Origin: Natronobacterium texcoconense
Lineage (GTDB): Archaea; Halobacteriota; Halobacteria; Halobacteriales; Natrialbaceae
Assembly: GCF_900104065.1 (NCBI RefSeq)
Contig: NZ_FNLC01000003.1
Span: 372,001-436,000, forward strand
DNA: 64,000 nucleotides
Direction of reading: 5' to 3'
A program made the translations under genes and the position numbers. The first letter of the stretch is position 1; each line of letters opens with the position of its first letter. Under the pieces are notes generated by a model that did not search any database, was not told the origin of the DNA, and saw only the letters and a list, made by a program, of their open reading frames with translations. Of this stretch, positions 8,586-16,510 are shown in pieces.

Positions 8586-9134
8586 ATGGATCGCCGGTCT
8601 CTGCTCGGAACCTGTACTGCTGGTACGATGGGTGCCCTCGCTGGCTGTCTCGGGACGATTCTCACGTCGGAGACGGCGACGTCGGAACTCGATACCGACG
8701 ACGTGGACGAAGAGCGAAGCGCGTCCGGCTATCACGGCTGGTTCGACATCGACCACGACGAGGCGACCGCCGCGAGCGCAACGGAAATCGGCGACGGTCC
8801 GGGGATACACCACGTCTACCTCTTCGTCGCGAGCGATAATCCGGTCCCAGTCGAGATCGACGTCGTCGTCGACTCCGACTCGCTCCTGGGCGGATCGTCC
8901 GAGACAATTCGGTCCGAATCGGTCGACCTCGAGATCGGACGGTACGTCTACTACCACTTCACGGTCGAGGCGGCGTACTGGCTGGACGTTTCGCTCGAGG
9001 GGCACGACCTCGAGTTAGAGATAGAGAAAGACCACATCGAGGCGTCCGGCGGCAGCTACATGCGCGGCTCGAACCAGGCGTTTTGCGTCTGGCCGGACGG
9101 AGAGGTCGAGGAGGTCGGCGGGATCGACGACTAA
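8586..9134 (+). CDS. Putative lipoprotein, copy 2 of a duplicated pair
   Basis: This 182-residue lipoprotein is the near-identical partner of the one at 4979-5527, with the same twin-arginine signal, lipobox LAGC and TATA-like box. The visible protein differences are Val to Ala, Ala to Thr and Thr to Ile near residues 60-75. The frame is intact, and the stop codon differs (TAA here, TGA in copy 1). The high similarity implies recent duplication or gene conversion. Its function is unknown. Confidence 0.8.
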   Translation: MDRRSLLGTCTAGTMGALAGCLGTILTSETATSELDTDDVDEERSASGYHGWFDIDHDEATAASATEIGDGPGIHHVYLFVASDNPVPVEIDVVVDSDSLLGGSSETIRSESVDLEIGRYVYYHFTVEAAYWLDVSLEGHDLELEIEKDHIEASGGSYMRGSNQAFCVWPDGEVEEVGGIDD

Positions 9135-9155
9135 CCGGCTACCGTTTCTGCGGGA

Positions 9156-9582
9156 GACGTCGAACGTGCGGGCTCGAGTCGTTTTGCTCGCGCTAGCAAC
9201 GAGGAGTCGCCACATCCTCCCCAGCGGATTCGTTCGCTTTCCGCGACGCTACGTGTCGCGTGCTCTCACTCATCCACCGGAAGACACGAAGCGTCTTCCG
9301 AGCCTTCGCTCGCCCAGCTCGCGAAAACCTCGCGCGACATCGTCGAGGCTGCCCTCGCACCTGCTCGGGCAGCCGGACAGTACGCGCCACACGAGTGATT
9401 CCCTCGCCGAGCTGGGTCGGCACAGTACACCACGGACGCCTCGAGGGTGAGAGAACAGGTGAGGGCACCGAGTCGAGTTCGACGGCGTCTCACCTACTCC
9501 GGCACGGTTCGGAACCGACGAGTGTGCGTCGGGGTCTCCCAACCGGGACACGCGTATGCTGCCCTATGACGTGTGGGTATAT
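9156..9582. other. 427-base intergenic stretch without a supportable gene
   Basis: All overlapping ORFs here are short, Arg/Ser-rich and contradict each other on both strands, so I call none. The stretch contains a perfect hairpin (GGAAGAC at 9279-9285, GTCTTCC at 9293-9299) and several CG-rich partial repeats such as CTCGCGAAAACCTCGCGCG. It may be a decayed mobile or repeat sequence, but no terminal repeats or transposase fragment could be recognised. Confidence 0.5.
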
Positions 9583-10050
9583 ATGGCATCCAGAACAGCA
9601 ACACGACTCGGCGTCGGGCGCGGAACTGTACTCGAGCCCTGGCAGGCCGGCACCGTCGGCGGTATCGTCGCAGCGATCGCGTTCGGCATCCTGATGTCCA
9701 TCCAGACGCCGGCCGTCCTCGAGATGGGCATTCCGGCGATGTACGGCCTCGAGGGTGGCCTCGTCGGCTGGACGATCCACGTCGCCCACGGCGCAGTACT
9801 CGGCGTCGTCTTCGCCGCGCTCGTTTCGACCACGAACCGAGACCTGACTCCCCGCGGAACGCTCGCCGCAGGACTCGTCTACGGGCTGGTCGTGTGGGCG
9901 CTCCTCGCGGTCCTCGTCATGCCGGTCTGGCTCTCGACGGTCGGCTTCGAGATGGCACCAGCCTTCCCGAACGTCGACACCATGAGCCTGATGGGCCACG
10001 CGATCTACGGCATCGTACTCGGGGCGGTGTACGTCGTCCTCGAGCGGTGA
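9583..10050 (+). CDS. Four-helix haloarchaeal membrane protein
   Basis: This 155-residue protein has about four transmembrane helices (near residues 18-38, 50-75, 88-110 and 130-150) with small Gly/Ala-rich packing motifs. Its overall pattern recalls haloarchaeal DUF6789-like membrane proteins, but that is a resemblance only. I chose ATG 9583 (MASRTATRLG); an ATG at 9556 would add nine residues. It converges on argF, 42 bases apart. Function unknown. Confidence 0.7.
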   Translation: MASRTATRLGVGRGTVLEPWQAGTVGGIVAAIAFGILMSIQTPAVLEMGIPAMYGLEGGLVGWTIHVAHGAVLGVVFAALVSTTNRDLTPRGTLAAGLVYGLVVWALLAVLVMPVWLSTVGFEMAPAFPNVDTMSLMGHAIYGIVLGAVYVVLER

Positions 10051-10092
10051 CGCAGTTGCTGTTTTCGGGAGGGAAAAACGGACTCCAGAACG

Positions 10093-11004
10093 CTACTCGA
10101 GCAGCCAGCTCAACAACGCCTTCTGTGCGTGCAGTCGGTTCTCGGCCTGGTCGAAGACGATCGAGCGGTCGCTCTCGATAGCGTCGTCGGTGATCTCTTC
10201 GCCACGATGGGCCGGCAGGCAGTGCATGATCGACGCCTCTGGAGCGTGCTCGAGCAGGTCCGAACAGACCTGGAAGCCCTCGAAGTCGTTCATGCGGACG
10301 TCGCGTTCGTCCTCCTGGCCCATGCTGATCCAGACGTCGGTGTAGATGATATCGGCGTCCGTGACGGCTTCGACGGGATCGGTCGTGATCGTCGGATCGC
10401 CGCCGAGTTCGCGGGCGCGGTCGACGACCTCGTCGTCGATTCCGTACCCCTCCGGCGTCGCCACCGTCAGGTCGATGTCGGTCATCGCCGCGCCGACGGT
10501 AAAGGACTGGGCGACGTTGTTCCCGTCGCCGATCCAGGCCGCCGAGACGCCCTCGAAGCCACCCTCCTGCTCGCGGATCGTCTGCAAGTCCGCGAGCGTC
10601 TGGCAGGGGTGGGCGTCGTCGGTTAGCCCGTTGACGATCGGAACCGACGCGTAGTCGGCAAGCACCTCGATGTTCTCGTGTTTGAACACCCTCGCCATCA
10701 CCACGTCGACGTACCGCGAGAGCGTCCTCGAGGTGTCTTTCAGGGGTTCGCCCCGGCCCAGTTGGATGTCGTCCTCGCCGAGGAAGACGGCGTGGCCGCC
10801 CAGCTGGGTCATTCCCGTCTCGAAGGAGACCCGCGTCCGGGTACTGGGCTTCTGGAAGATCATCCCGAGGGTCTGGCCCTCGAGGTCTTCGTGTGGCTCG
10901 CCCTCGTGCTGGGCGCGTTTGTACTCCGCTGCACGGTCGAGTATCGTCTCGAGTTCGTCGCGCGTGACGTCGTCGATCTCGAGGAAGTGTGTTGGGTTCG
11001 TCAT
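10093..11004 (-). CDS. argF: Ornithine carbamoyltransferase
   Basis: This 303-residue enzyme transfers the carbamoyl group of carbamoyl phosphate to ornithine, giving citrulline. It contains the carbamoyl-phosphate site STRTR (in FQKPSTRTRVSFE), the HPCQ motif (DDAHPCQTLAD) and the ornithine-loop/catalytic HCLPAHRG. Its ATG overlaps the stop codon of lysK by four bases (ATGA), which makes it the last gene of the arginine operon. A degraded copy of its 3' end lies at 8107-8291. Confidence 0.97.
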   Translation of the reverse strand: MTNPTHFLEIDDVTRDELETILDRAAEYKRAQHEGEPHEDLEGQTLGMIFQKPSTRTRVSFETGMTQLGGHAVFLGEDDIQLGRGEPLKDTSRTLSRYVDVVMARVFKHENIEVLADYASVPIVNGLTDDAHPCQTLADLQTIREQEGGFEGVSAAWIGDGNNVAQSFTVGAAMTDIDLTVATPEGYGIDDEVVDRARELGGDPTITTDPVEAVTDADIIYTDVWISMGQEDERDVRMNDFEGFQVCSDLLEHAPEASIMHCLPAHRGEEITDDAIESDRSIVFDQAENRLHAQKALLSWLLE

Positions 11005-12113
11005 GGGTTCTCACCTCTGAGCGTCGTCGCCACTCGCTCGAGGATCTCGACGGACTGGTCGAACTCCGTAAGCGAGAGGCGTTCGTCGGGTGCGTGATCG
11101 AGGTCGGAGTTGCCCGGACCGTAGGTGGCTATCGGGCAGTCCCACGCACCGGCGTAGATGTTCATGTCGCTGGTCCCGGTCTTCCGGACCAGCCGCGGCT
11201 CTTCGCCTGCATCGCGGATGGCGACGCGGAAGGCTCGTGCGACCGCCGTTCGCGGGCTCGTCATCACGGGTGGGACCTCGTCTTTCCAGGTGACGGTCCC
11301 GACCTCGAGTTCGGCTTCCGCGGCCTCGCAGACGGTCTCGACGTCGAGCGACGGTGGAACGCGAAGCTGGACGTCCATCGTTGCCTCGACGGAGAGGCCG
11401 TCGTCGCTGACGCCGCCGTCGACGTCGACCGGTTTGGTCGTCACCTGTTCGAAGACGGGTTCATACTCGTCGCCTTCGAAGTGCTCTTCGACGGCTGACC
11501 ACCAGCGGACGGCGTGCTGGATCGCGTTCGGGTCCGGCCGCGAGGTGTGTCCTGACTCGCTGGTCGCGACGTAGGTGCCGGCAAGCAAGCCGCGATAGCC
11601 GAGCGTGATCCCATCGGTTCCGGAGGGTTCGCCGTTGACGACGGCCTCTGGGGCCGACTCTCGATCGTCGACCAGGAAACGCGAGCCACGGGAGTCGACT
11701 TCCTCGCCGACGACGCCGACGAACGAGACGCCCGTGCGGACGGCGGCCGCGGCCATCGCTGCGAGCGGCCCCGTCGCGTCGACACTGCCACGACCCCAGA
11801 GAACGTCTTCGCCCTCTTCGTCGGCGACGCCGGCCTCTATGTCCTCGGCGTCCGCCGGCTGCACTTCGACCGGAATCTCGCCGGGGACGGTGTCGACGTG
11901 TGAGGTCAACAGTACGGAATCGTCGGCCGGCGCGCGAACGTTTCCGATCTCGTCGATCCAGGCCTCGCGGCCGTGTGCCGCGAAGAACTCGACGAGCCGT
12001 TCGGCCGCCTCGGTCTCTTCGTCCGTCGGTGAGGGAATCGAGACGAGGTCGATCAACAGCTCTCGGGCGTCCTCGAGCGAGACGTCGTCCATGTCGTCCA
12101 TCTTGGCGTTCAT
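11001..12113 (-). CDS. lysK: [LysW]-ornithine/lysine hydrolase (M20 peptidase family)
   Basis: This 370-residue M20-family zinc hydrolase releases the product amino acid (ornithine here) from its LysW carrier. The metal ligands are visible as TSHVDTVPG, the Asp in GRGSVDATGP and the glutamates in VGEEVDSRGSRF. It takes the place of acetylornithine deacetylase ArgE. It overlaps argD upstream and argF downstream by four bases each. The context makes ornithine the expected product; whether it also serves lysine synthesis cannot be decided. Confidence 0.9.
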   Translation of the reverse strand: MNAKMDDMDDVSLEDARELLIDLVSIPSPTDEETEAAERLVEFFAAHGREAWIDEIGNVRAPADDSVLLTSHVDTVPGEIPVEVQPADAEDIEAGVADEEGEDVLWGRGSVDATGPLAAMAAAAVRTGVSFVGVVGEEVDSRGSRFLVDDRESAPEAVVNGEPSGTDGITLGYRGLLAGTYVATSESGHTSRPDPNAIQHAVRWWSAVEEHFEGDEYEPVFEQVTTKPVDVDGGVSDDGLSVEATMDVQLRVPPSLDVETVCEAAEAELEVGTVTWKDEVPPVMTSPRTAVARAFRVAIRDAGEEPRLVRKTGTSDMNIYAGAWDCPIATYGPGNSDLDHAPDERLSLTEFDQSVEILERVATTLRGENP

Positions 12114-13264
12114 GATTCGGCTTCTGCCTCGGGGGCGAGTACGGCCGATAGCGCGGTGACGATCTCGTCAGTCTCTTCCTCGTCGATCACCAGCGGCGGT
12201 AGCAGCCGGAGGACGGTCCGTCCTGCGGGCAGTGCCAGCACCTGGTGGTTCATCGCCAGGTCTCGGGCGACGCGGTTGGCCCCCCGTTTCAACTCGAGGC
12301 CGACGAGCAATCCTTCGCCGCGGACCTCTCGGACCTCGTCGCCGACGGCCGCCTCGAGTTCGCCGGCGAGGTAGTCGCCAACGTCGGCGGCGTGAGCGGG
12401 CCACTCCTCTTCGACTAGCGTCGAGATCGTCGCGTGGACCGCCGCGGACACGACGGGGCCGCCGCTGAACGTCGAGTTGTGCGAGGCCGCGCCGTCGGCG
12501 ATCCAGTCCTGTACTGCGATTCCCCCGATCGGGAGACCGTTCCCGAGTCCTTTCGCCGTCGTGAGCACGTCGGGCGTGACGCCGACGTTCTGGCAGGCCC
12601 ACATCGACCCCGTCCGTCCCATGCCGGTCTGGACCTCGTCGAGGACGAGCGCCGCACCGACGTCTTCGGTGACCTCGCGGGCGTGCTCGAGGTAGCCCGC
12701 CGGTGGGACGTTGATCCCACCCTCGCCCTGGATCGGCTCCAGAATCACGGCCGCGGTCTCGTCGTCGACGGCCGCCGCGAGTTCTCCGCTATCGCCGTAG
12801 GGGACGAACTCGACGTCGCCAGCCAGCGGCTCGAACGGTTTCTTGTACTTGTCCTTCCAGGTCGCCGCGAGCGATCCCATCGTTCGCCCGTGGAACGATC
12901 GGGTCGCGGCGACGATCTTCGAGTTGCCGGTCGCCGACCGCGCGAACTTCAGCGCGGCTTCGTTGGCCTCGGTGCCGGAGTTACAGAACCAGGCCGAGTC
13001 GAGTCCGTCTGGCGTCGACGCGACGAACGCGGCGTAGGCGTCCTCGCGCGACTGGACGGGGAACGAGGAGTCGACGAACGTCAGTTCGCCGACCTGCTTC
13101 TGGACGGCGTCGACGACCGCCGGATGGCTGTGTCCCAGCGGCGTGCACGCGAAACTCGCGCCGGCGTCGAGGTATTCCGTTCCGTCCGGGGTGTAGAGGG
13201 ACGCTCCTTCACCCCGTTCGAAGGCGATCGGTTTGCTCCCGGAGACGAAGTCGTGGTCGCTCAC
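12110..13264 (-). CDS. argD: Acetylornithine / [LysW]-aminoadipate-semialdehyde aminotransferase
   Basis: This 384-residue class-III PLP aminotransferase converts the carrier-bound semialdehyde to the amine using glutamate. Hallmarks are NSGTEANEAALKFAR, the Asp in LVLDEVQTGMGRTG and the PLP lysine in LTTAKGLGNG. It begins with GTG, overlapping the argB stop (GTGA). It sits in the middle of the minus-strand arginine operon. Family members from LysW systems are also called LysJ. Confidence 0.94.
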   Translation of the reverse strand: MSDHDFVSGSKPIAFERGEGASLYTPDGTEYLDAGASFACTPLGHSHPAVVDAVQKQVGELTFVDSSFPVQSREDAYAAFVASTPDGLDSAWFCNSGTEANEAALKFARSATGNSKIVAATRSFHGRTMGSLAATWKDKYKKPFEPLAGDVEFVPYGDSGELAAAVDDETAAVILEPIQGEGGINVPPAGYLEHAREVTEDVGAALVLDEVQTGMGRTGSMWACQNVGVTPDVLTTAKGLGNGLPIGGIAVQDWIADGAASHNSTFSGGPVVSAAVHATISTLVEEEWPAHAADVGDYLAGELEAAVGDEVREVRGEGLLVGLELKRGANRVARDLAMNHQVLALPAGRTVLRLLPPLVIDEEETDEIVTALSAVLAPEAEAES

Positions 13265-14115
13265 GGTTCCACCTCCTCGCCCTCAGCGAGGGAACCGGGC
13301 TCGAGGGTCGTCCCCTCGCCCGCCAGCGCACTCGAGATCGGGTCGTCGGCGTTCGCTGTCGCGACCGTCACCCTCGAGGCACCGCCCTCGAGTGCTTCCT
13401 CGGCGGCCATGACCTTCTTCGTCATGAAGCCTTCAGCGGCCGCTTTCACGGTCTCGAACTCCTCGGGCGTCGCAGCCGAGTCGATCTTCGTCGACTCGTC
13501 GTCGGGGTCCTCGTAGATGCCCGAGACGTCAGTGAGGACGACGAGGTCGGCCTCGAGCGCGCCCGCGATGGCGGCCGCAGCGCGATCGGCGTCGGCGTTG
13601 ACGGCGGTGTAGCCGCCGTCTTTCTCTTTGCCGAGTATCGGAACGGAGACGACTGGCGTGTAGCCGCCCGCCAGCATCGTCTCGAGCAGGTCCGCGTTCA
13701 CCGACGCGATCGTGCCCGAGTGGTCGCCGCGCTTGATCTTCTTCTTGCCGTCCTCCTTCACGCGGACGGCGGACTTGCGTTTCCCCTCGAGCAACTTTCC
13801 GTCGGTACCCGAGAGGCCGACGGCGTTCACGCCCTCGTTCTGGAGTGACTCGACGAGGTCGGTGTTGAGTTTGCCCGGCATGACCATCTTGAAGACGTCC
13901 ATCGTCTCCTCGTCGGTGAACCGACCCACCACTCCGCCAGGAGTCTCGACGTAGGTCGGTTCCTTGCCGAGATCCTCGAGGGTCTCGTCGACGGCGGTCG
14001 AACCGCCGTGGGTGAGAACGACGTCTTCTTCATCTTCAACGAGCGAGGCGACGTCCGCGAGCGCACCCTCGGGATCGACGGCGCGTGCGCCGCCGATCTT
14101 GACGACGACAGTCAT
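13261..14115 (-). CDS. argB: [LysW]-glutamate/aminoadipate kinase (acetylglutamate kinase family)
   Basis: This 284-residue amino-acid kinase phosphorylates the side-chain carboxylate of LysW-bound glutamate. It opens with the nucleotide-binding strand MTVVVKIGGA and contains GLSGTDGKLLEGKR and ADLVVLTDVSGIYED. It overlaps argC by four bases upstream and argD by four bases downstream. In LysW pathways this enzyme is also named LysZ. The Lys/Arg-rich insert around residues 108-126 (KGKRKSAVRVKEDGKKKIK region) fits binding of the acidic carrier. Confidence 0.93.
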   Translation of the reverse strand: MTVVVKIGGARAVDPEGALADVASLVEDEEDVVLTHGGSTAVDETLEDLGKEPTYVETPGGVVGRFTDEETMDVFKMVMPGKLNTDLVESLQNEGVNAVGLSGTDGKLLEGKRKSAVRVKEDGKKKIKRGDHSGTIASVNADLLETMLAGGYTPVVSVPILGKEKDGGYTAVNADADRAAAAIAGALEADLVVLTDVSGIYEDPDDESTKIDSAATPEEFETVKAAAEGFMTKKVMAAEEALEGGASRVTVATANADDPISSALAGEGTTLEPGSLAEGEEVEP

Positions 14116-15188
14116 GGTGCTCCCACCGGGTGGAGCCCCGTAAACTCGAGTCCGGCCGTCTCCTCTAATCCGAGCGCGATATTGGCTGCGTGGACCGCCT
14201 GGCCCGCGGAGCCTTTCATCATGTTGTCGATCGCCGAGAAGACGACCACGCGCTTGTTCGATGGGTCGAGTTCGAAGCCGACTTCGGCGTAGTTCGTCCC
14301 CGCGACTGCCTTCGGTTCGGGGTAGCGGTAGACGCCGGAGCCGCCGGCGGCCATGCGAACGAACGGTTCGTCCTCGTAGCAGCCACGGTAGGCCTTCCAG
14401 AGGTCACCCTTCGAAACCGGCGAACTCGGGAAGACGTGGCTCGTCGCACTGGCACCGCGGATCATGTCCACCGCGTGGCAGGTGAACGCGACCGACGTGC
14501 CGAGGAACTGCTCGATCTCGGCCTCGTGGCGGTGACCCGTCGGCGCGTACGGACGCACGACGCCCGAACGCTCGGGATGCGAGGAGGCCTCGCCGCCGCC
14601 GGCACCCCCTTCCGAGGAGCCGACTTTGACGTCGACGACGACCTGTTCGCCCCCGTCGAGAATGCCGTGCTCGAACAGCGGATACAGCCCCAGGATGGTC
14701 GCGGTGGCGTTACAGCCGCCGCCCGCGATCAGTTCGGCGCCCTCGAGGTTCTCGCGGTTGATCTCGGGGAGCGCATATTCGGCTTTCTCGAGGTACTCGG
14801 GCGCGTCGTGGCCGTCGTACCACTCGTCGTACTGCTCCTCCGTCTCGAGGCGGAAGTCTGCCGAGAGGTCGACGACCGTGTCGGCAATCTCGAAGAACTC
14901 GTCGATCTGCCGCATGGAGACGCCGTGTGGTGTCGCTGCGAACAGGACGTCGACGGACTCGAGGTCGTCGGGCTCGGTAAAGCGCAGGTCCGCTCCGCGC
15001 AGCGGCGGGTGAACGGAGCCGACGCTCTTGCCGGCCTTCGAGCGACTCGTCACCTCGGCGATTTCGAAGTTCGGATGGCCCGCGAGCAGACGCAAGAGTT
15101 CACCGCCCGTGAAGCCGGAACCACCGATGACGCTCGCTGTGACGGTCTCGGCGTTTTCGTCAGCGCCGGTTTCGGTTCCAACGGCCAT
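14112..15188 (-). CDS. argC: [LysW]-glutamyl phosphate / N-acetyl-gamma-glutamyl-phosphate reductase
   Basis: This 358-residue NADPH-dependent reductase makes the semialdehyde from the acyl phosphate. It shows the N-terminal Rossmann motif (ASVIGGSGFTGGELLRLL), the catalytic cysteine in IAGGGCNATATILGLYP and the His-containing GHRHEAEIEQ. Its ATG overlaps the lysX stop by one base. The order X-C-B-D-K-F is the usual haloarchaeal arginine arrangement. Confidence 0.95.
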   Translation of the reverse strand: MAVGTETGADENAETVTASVIGGSGFTGGELLRLLAGHPNFEIAEVTSRSKAGKSVGSVHPPLRGADLRFTEPDDLESVDVLFAATPHGVSMRQIDEFFEIADTVVDLSADFRLETEEQYDEWYDGHDAPEYLEKAEYALPEINRENLEGAELIAGGGCNATATILGLYPLFEHGILDGGEQVVVDVKVGSSEGGAGGGEASSHPERSGVVRPYAPTGHRHEAEIEQFLGTSVAFTCHAVDMIRGASATSHVFPSSPVSKGDLWKAYRGCYEDEPFVRMAAGGSGVYRYPEPKAVAGTNYAEVGFELDPSNKRVVVFSAIDNMMKGSAGQAVHAANIALGLEETAGLEFTGLHPVGAP

Positions 15189-16060
15189 CAGGGAGTCACC
15201 TCGAGTTCGTTCTCGGCGTTTGCCTTCGTCTCGAGCCAGTCGACGACGGTGCCGGCGACGTCGGTCTCGACGGCCTCGTCGAGAGCCTTGAACTCGACGG
15301 TGTGGTTGACCTCGTGGACGGTGTACCCATCCTCGGTTTCCATGAGGTCGACGCCGAGCAGTCCGCCGCCGACGGCGTCGCTTGCCTTCTGCACCAGCTC
15401 TTCGGCCTCGTCATCGAGTTCGAAGACGTCCGTCTCGGCTCCTTTCGCGGCGTTGGTGATCCAATGGTCCGACGAGCGGACCATCGCCGCGACCGGTTCG
15501 CCGTCGGTCGCGAGCACGCGGATGTCGCGTCCGGGTTTCTCGACGAACTCCTGGACGTAGAACACCTTGTGCTCGTAGTGGCCGAGCGTGGCCTTGTGCT
15601 CGAGGATAGCCTCTGCCGCGTCGGGCGAGTCGATCTTCGCCATCAGGCGACCCCACGAACCCACGACGGGTTTGAGGACGCAGGGGTAGCCGAAGTCCTC
15701 GATGGCTTCCATCGCGGTCTCTTTGGTAAAGGCGACTTTCGTCGCAGGCGTGGGGACGCCTGCCTTCTCGAGCGCGAGGCTGTTTTTCACTTTGTCCGCA
15801 CAGACCTCGGCCGTCTCGTTGCTGTTGACCACGGGGATCCCGTAGGCCTCGAAGAACTTCGTAGCGTAGAGGCTCCGACTCGTGGCCAGACAGCGGTCGA
15901 CGACGAGGTCGAGGTTGGCGAAGGCTTCGGGAACCTCGCCGACGTCGAACTCCTGTTTGCGGACGTCGATCTTGACGACCTCGTGGTCGCGCTCGCGTAG
16001 CTCGTTCAACAGGAGCTTCTCGTCCTTGCGGATCCTGGAGTAGAGTATTCCTATTTTCAC
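15188..16060 (-). CDS. lysX: Glutamate/aminoadipate-LysW ligase, ATP-grasp (RimK-like)
   Basis: This 290-residue ATP-grasp enzyme attaches glutamate (or alpha-aminoadipate) to the C-terminal glutamate of LysW. Visible features are the N-terminal GILYSRIRKDEKLL, the ATP-grasp lysine in CVLKPVVGSWGR, and the metal-binding VDLMET and VHEVNHTVEF. The GTG at 16060 was chosen because it starts exactly at the conserved VKIGILYSR; the longer frame to 16201 overlaps lysW. Whether it takes glutamate (arginine), aminoadipate (lysine) or both cannot be decided by eye. Confidence 0.93.
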   Translation of the reverse strand: MKIGILYSRIRKDEKLLLNELRERDHEVVKIDVRKQEFDVGEVPEAFANLDLVVDRCLATSRSLYATKFFEAYGIPVVNSNETAEVCADKVKNSLALEKAGVPTPATKVAFTKETAMEAIEDFGYPCVLKPVVGSWGRLMAKIDSPDAAEAILEHKATLGHYEHKVFYVQEFVEKPGRDIRVLATDGEPVAAMVRSSDHWITNAAKGAETDVFELDDEAEELVQKASDAVGGGLLGVDLMETEDGYTVHEVNHTVEFKALDEAVETDVAGTVVDWLETKANAENELEVTP

Positions 16061-16121
16061 GCGAGCCACCTCCTGTGGCGAGTGTGAGCAGGGAGCAACT
16101 GTGTTGCGACCGTGTGCAAGG

Positions 16122-16286
16122 TCACTCACCCCAGTCCTCTTCGAGCTCGGGGGCTCGCTCGAGGACTGGCGGCTCGGTGTCGACGACTTCCAGTTCGGCA
16201 CCGCAGGTCGTACAGTCGATGATCTCTCCAGCTTCCAGATCGTCGTGCAGGGACACTTCGGCCCCGCACTCGACGCATTCGGTCAT
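16122..16286 (-). CDS. lysW: Amino-group carrier protein LysW
   Basis: This 54-residue zinc-binding protein carries the growing amino acid through the arginine/lysine pathway. It has two CxxC knuckles (Cys4/Cys7 in MTECVECGAE, Cys25/Cys28 in CTTCGAEL), an acidic body and the diagnostic C-terminus EEDWGE whose last glutamate is the attachment point. Being short, it is easy to miss. It starts at 16286, 33 nt after a TTTAAGG box, and is followed after 61 bases by lysX. Confidence 0.96.
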   Translation of the reverse strand: MTECVECGAEVSLHDDLEAGEIIDCTTCGAELEVVDTEPPVLERAPELEEDWGE

Positions 16287-16312
16287 TGTACTCCCAACTG
16301 CGGGCCGACTAT

Positions 16313-16319
16313 CCTTAAA
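16313..16319 (-). promoter_or_regulatory. TATA-like box before lysW
   Basis: TTTAAGG on the minus strand lies about 33 nt before the lysW ATG, suggesting a short or absent leader and an internal promoter that separates lysW-argF from argGH. The surrounding 16287-16420 is markedly AT-rich. Confidence 0.55.
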
Positions 16320-16424
16320 CCCATCGAAAATAACAGAGAAATTATAAGACTATACTGGCGACTAACGGTACAAAAAGGCTATTTGCGGCAAGATTTAGTT
16401 TGACATATCATTATTTAGGCAGTA

Positions 16425-16442
16425 GGTCCCCGGGAGGGGACC
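16425..16442 (-). terminator. Hairpin downstream of argH
   Basis: A perfect 7-bp stem (GGTCCCC / GGGGACC) with a 4-nt loop lies about 70 bases past the argH stop and before the lysW promoter. It could end argGH transcripts or process them; there is no immediate U tract, though TTTTTG follows some 60 bases later. Confidence 0.4.
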
Positions 16443-16510
16443 GCCGCTCCCGTCGCGGTCGAATTCGTACCTGTCGCGGCGGTTCCGGCGAGAACGGCTG
16501 CGGTGTACCC

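Larger units (their letters stand above)
8293..9155. repeat. Direct repeat copy 2 (thrC fragment plus lipoprotein gene)
   Basis: This is the second copy of the segment at 4667-5548. The thrC part carries a 17-base deletion and point changes, whereas the promoter and lipoprotein gene are almost unchanged. The left border coincides with the argF remnant. Confidence 0.9.

Noticed and set aside
9166-9551. Several short overlapping ORFs in the gap after lipoprotein copy 2
   Set aside because: They are Arg/Ser-rich, contradict each other on both strands, and have no promoter, signal or motif.
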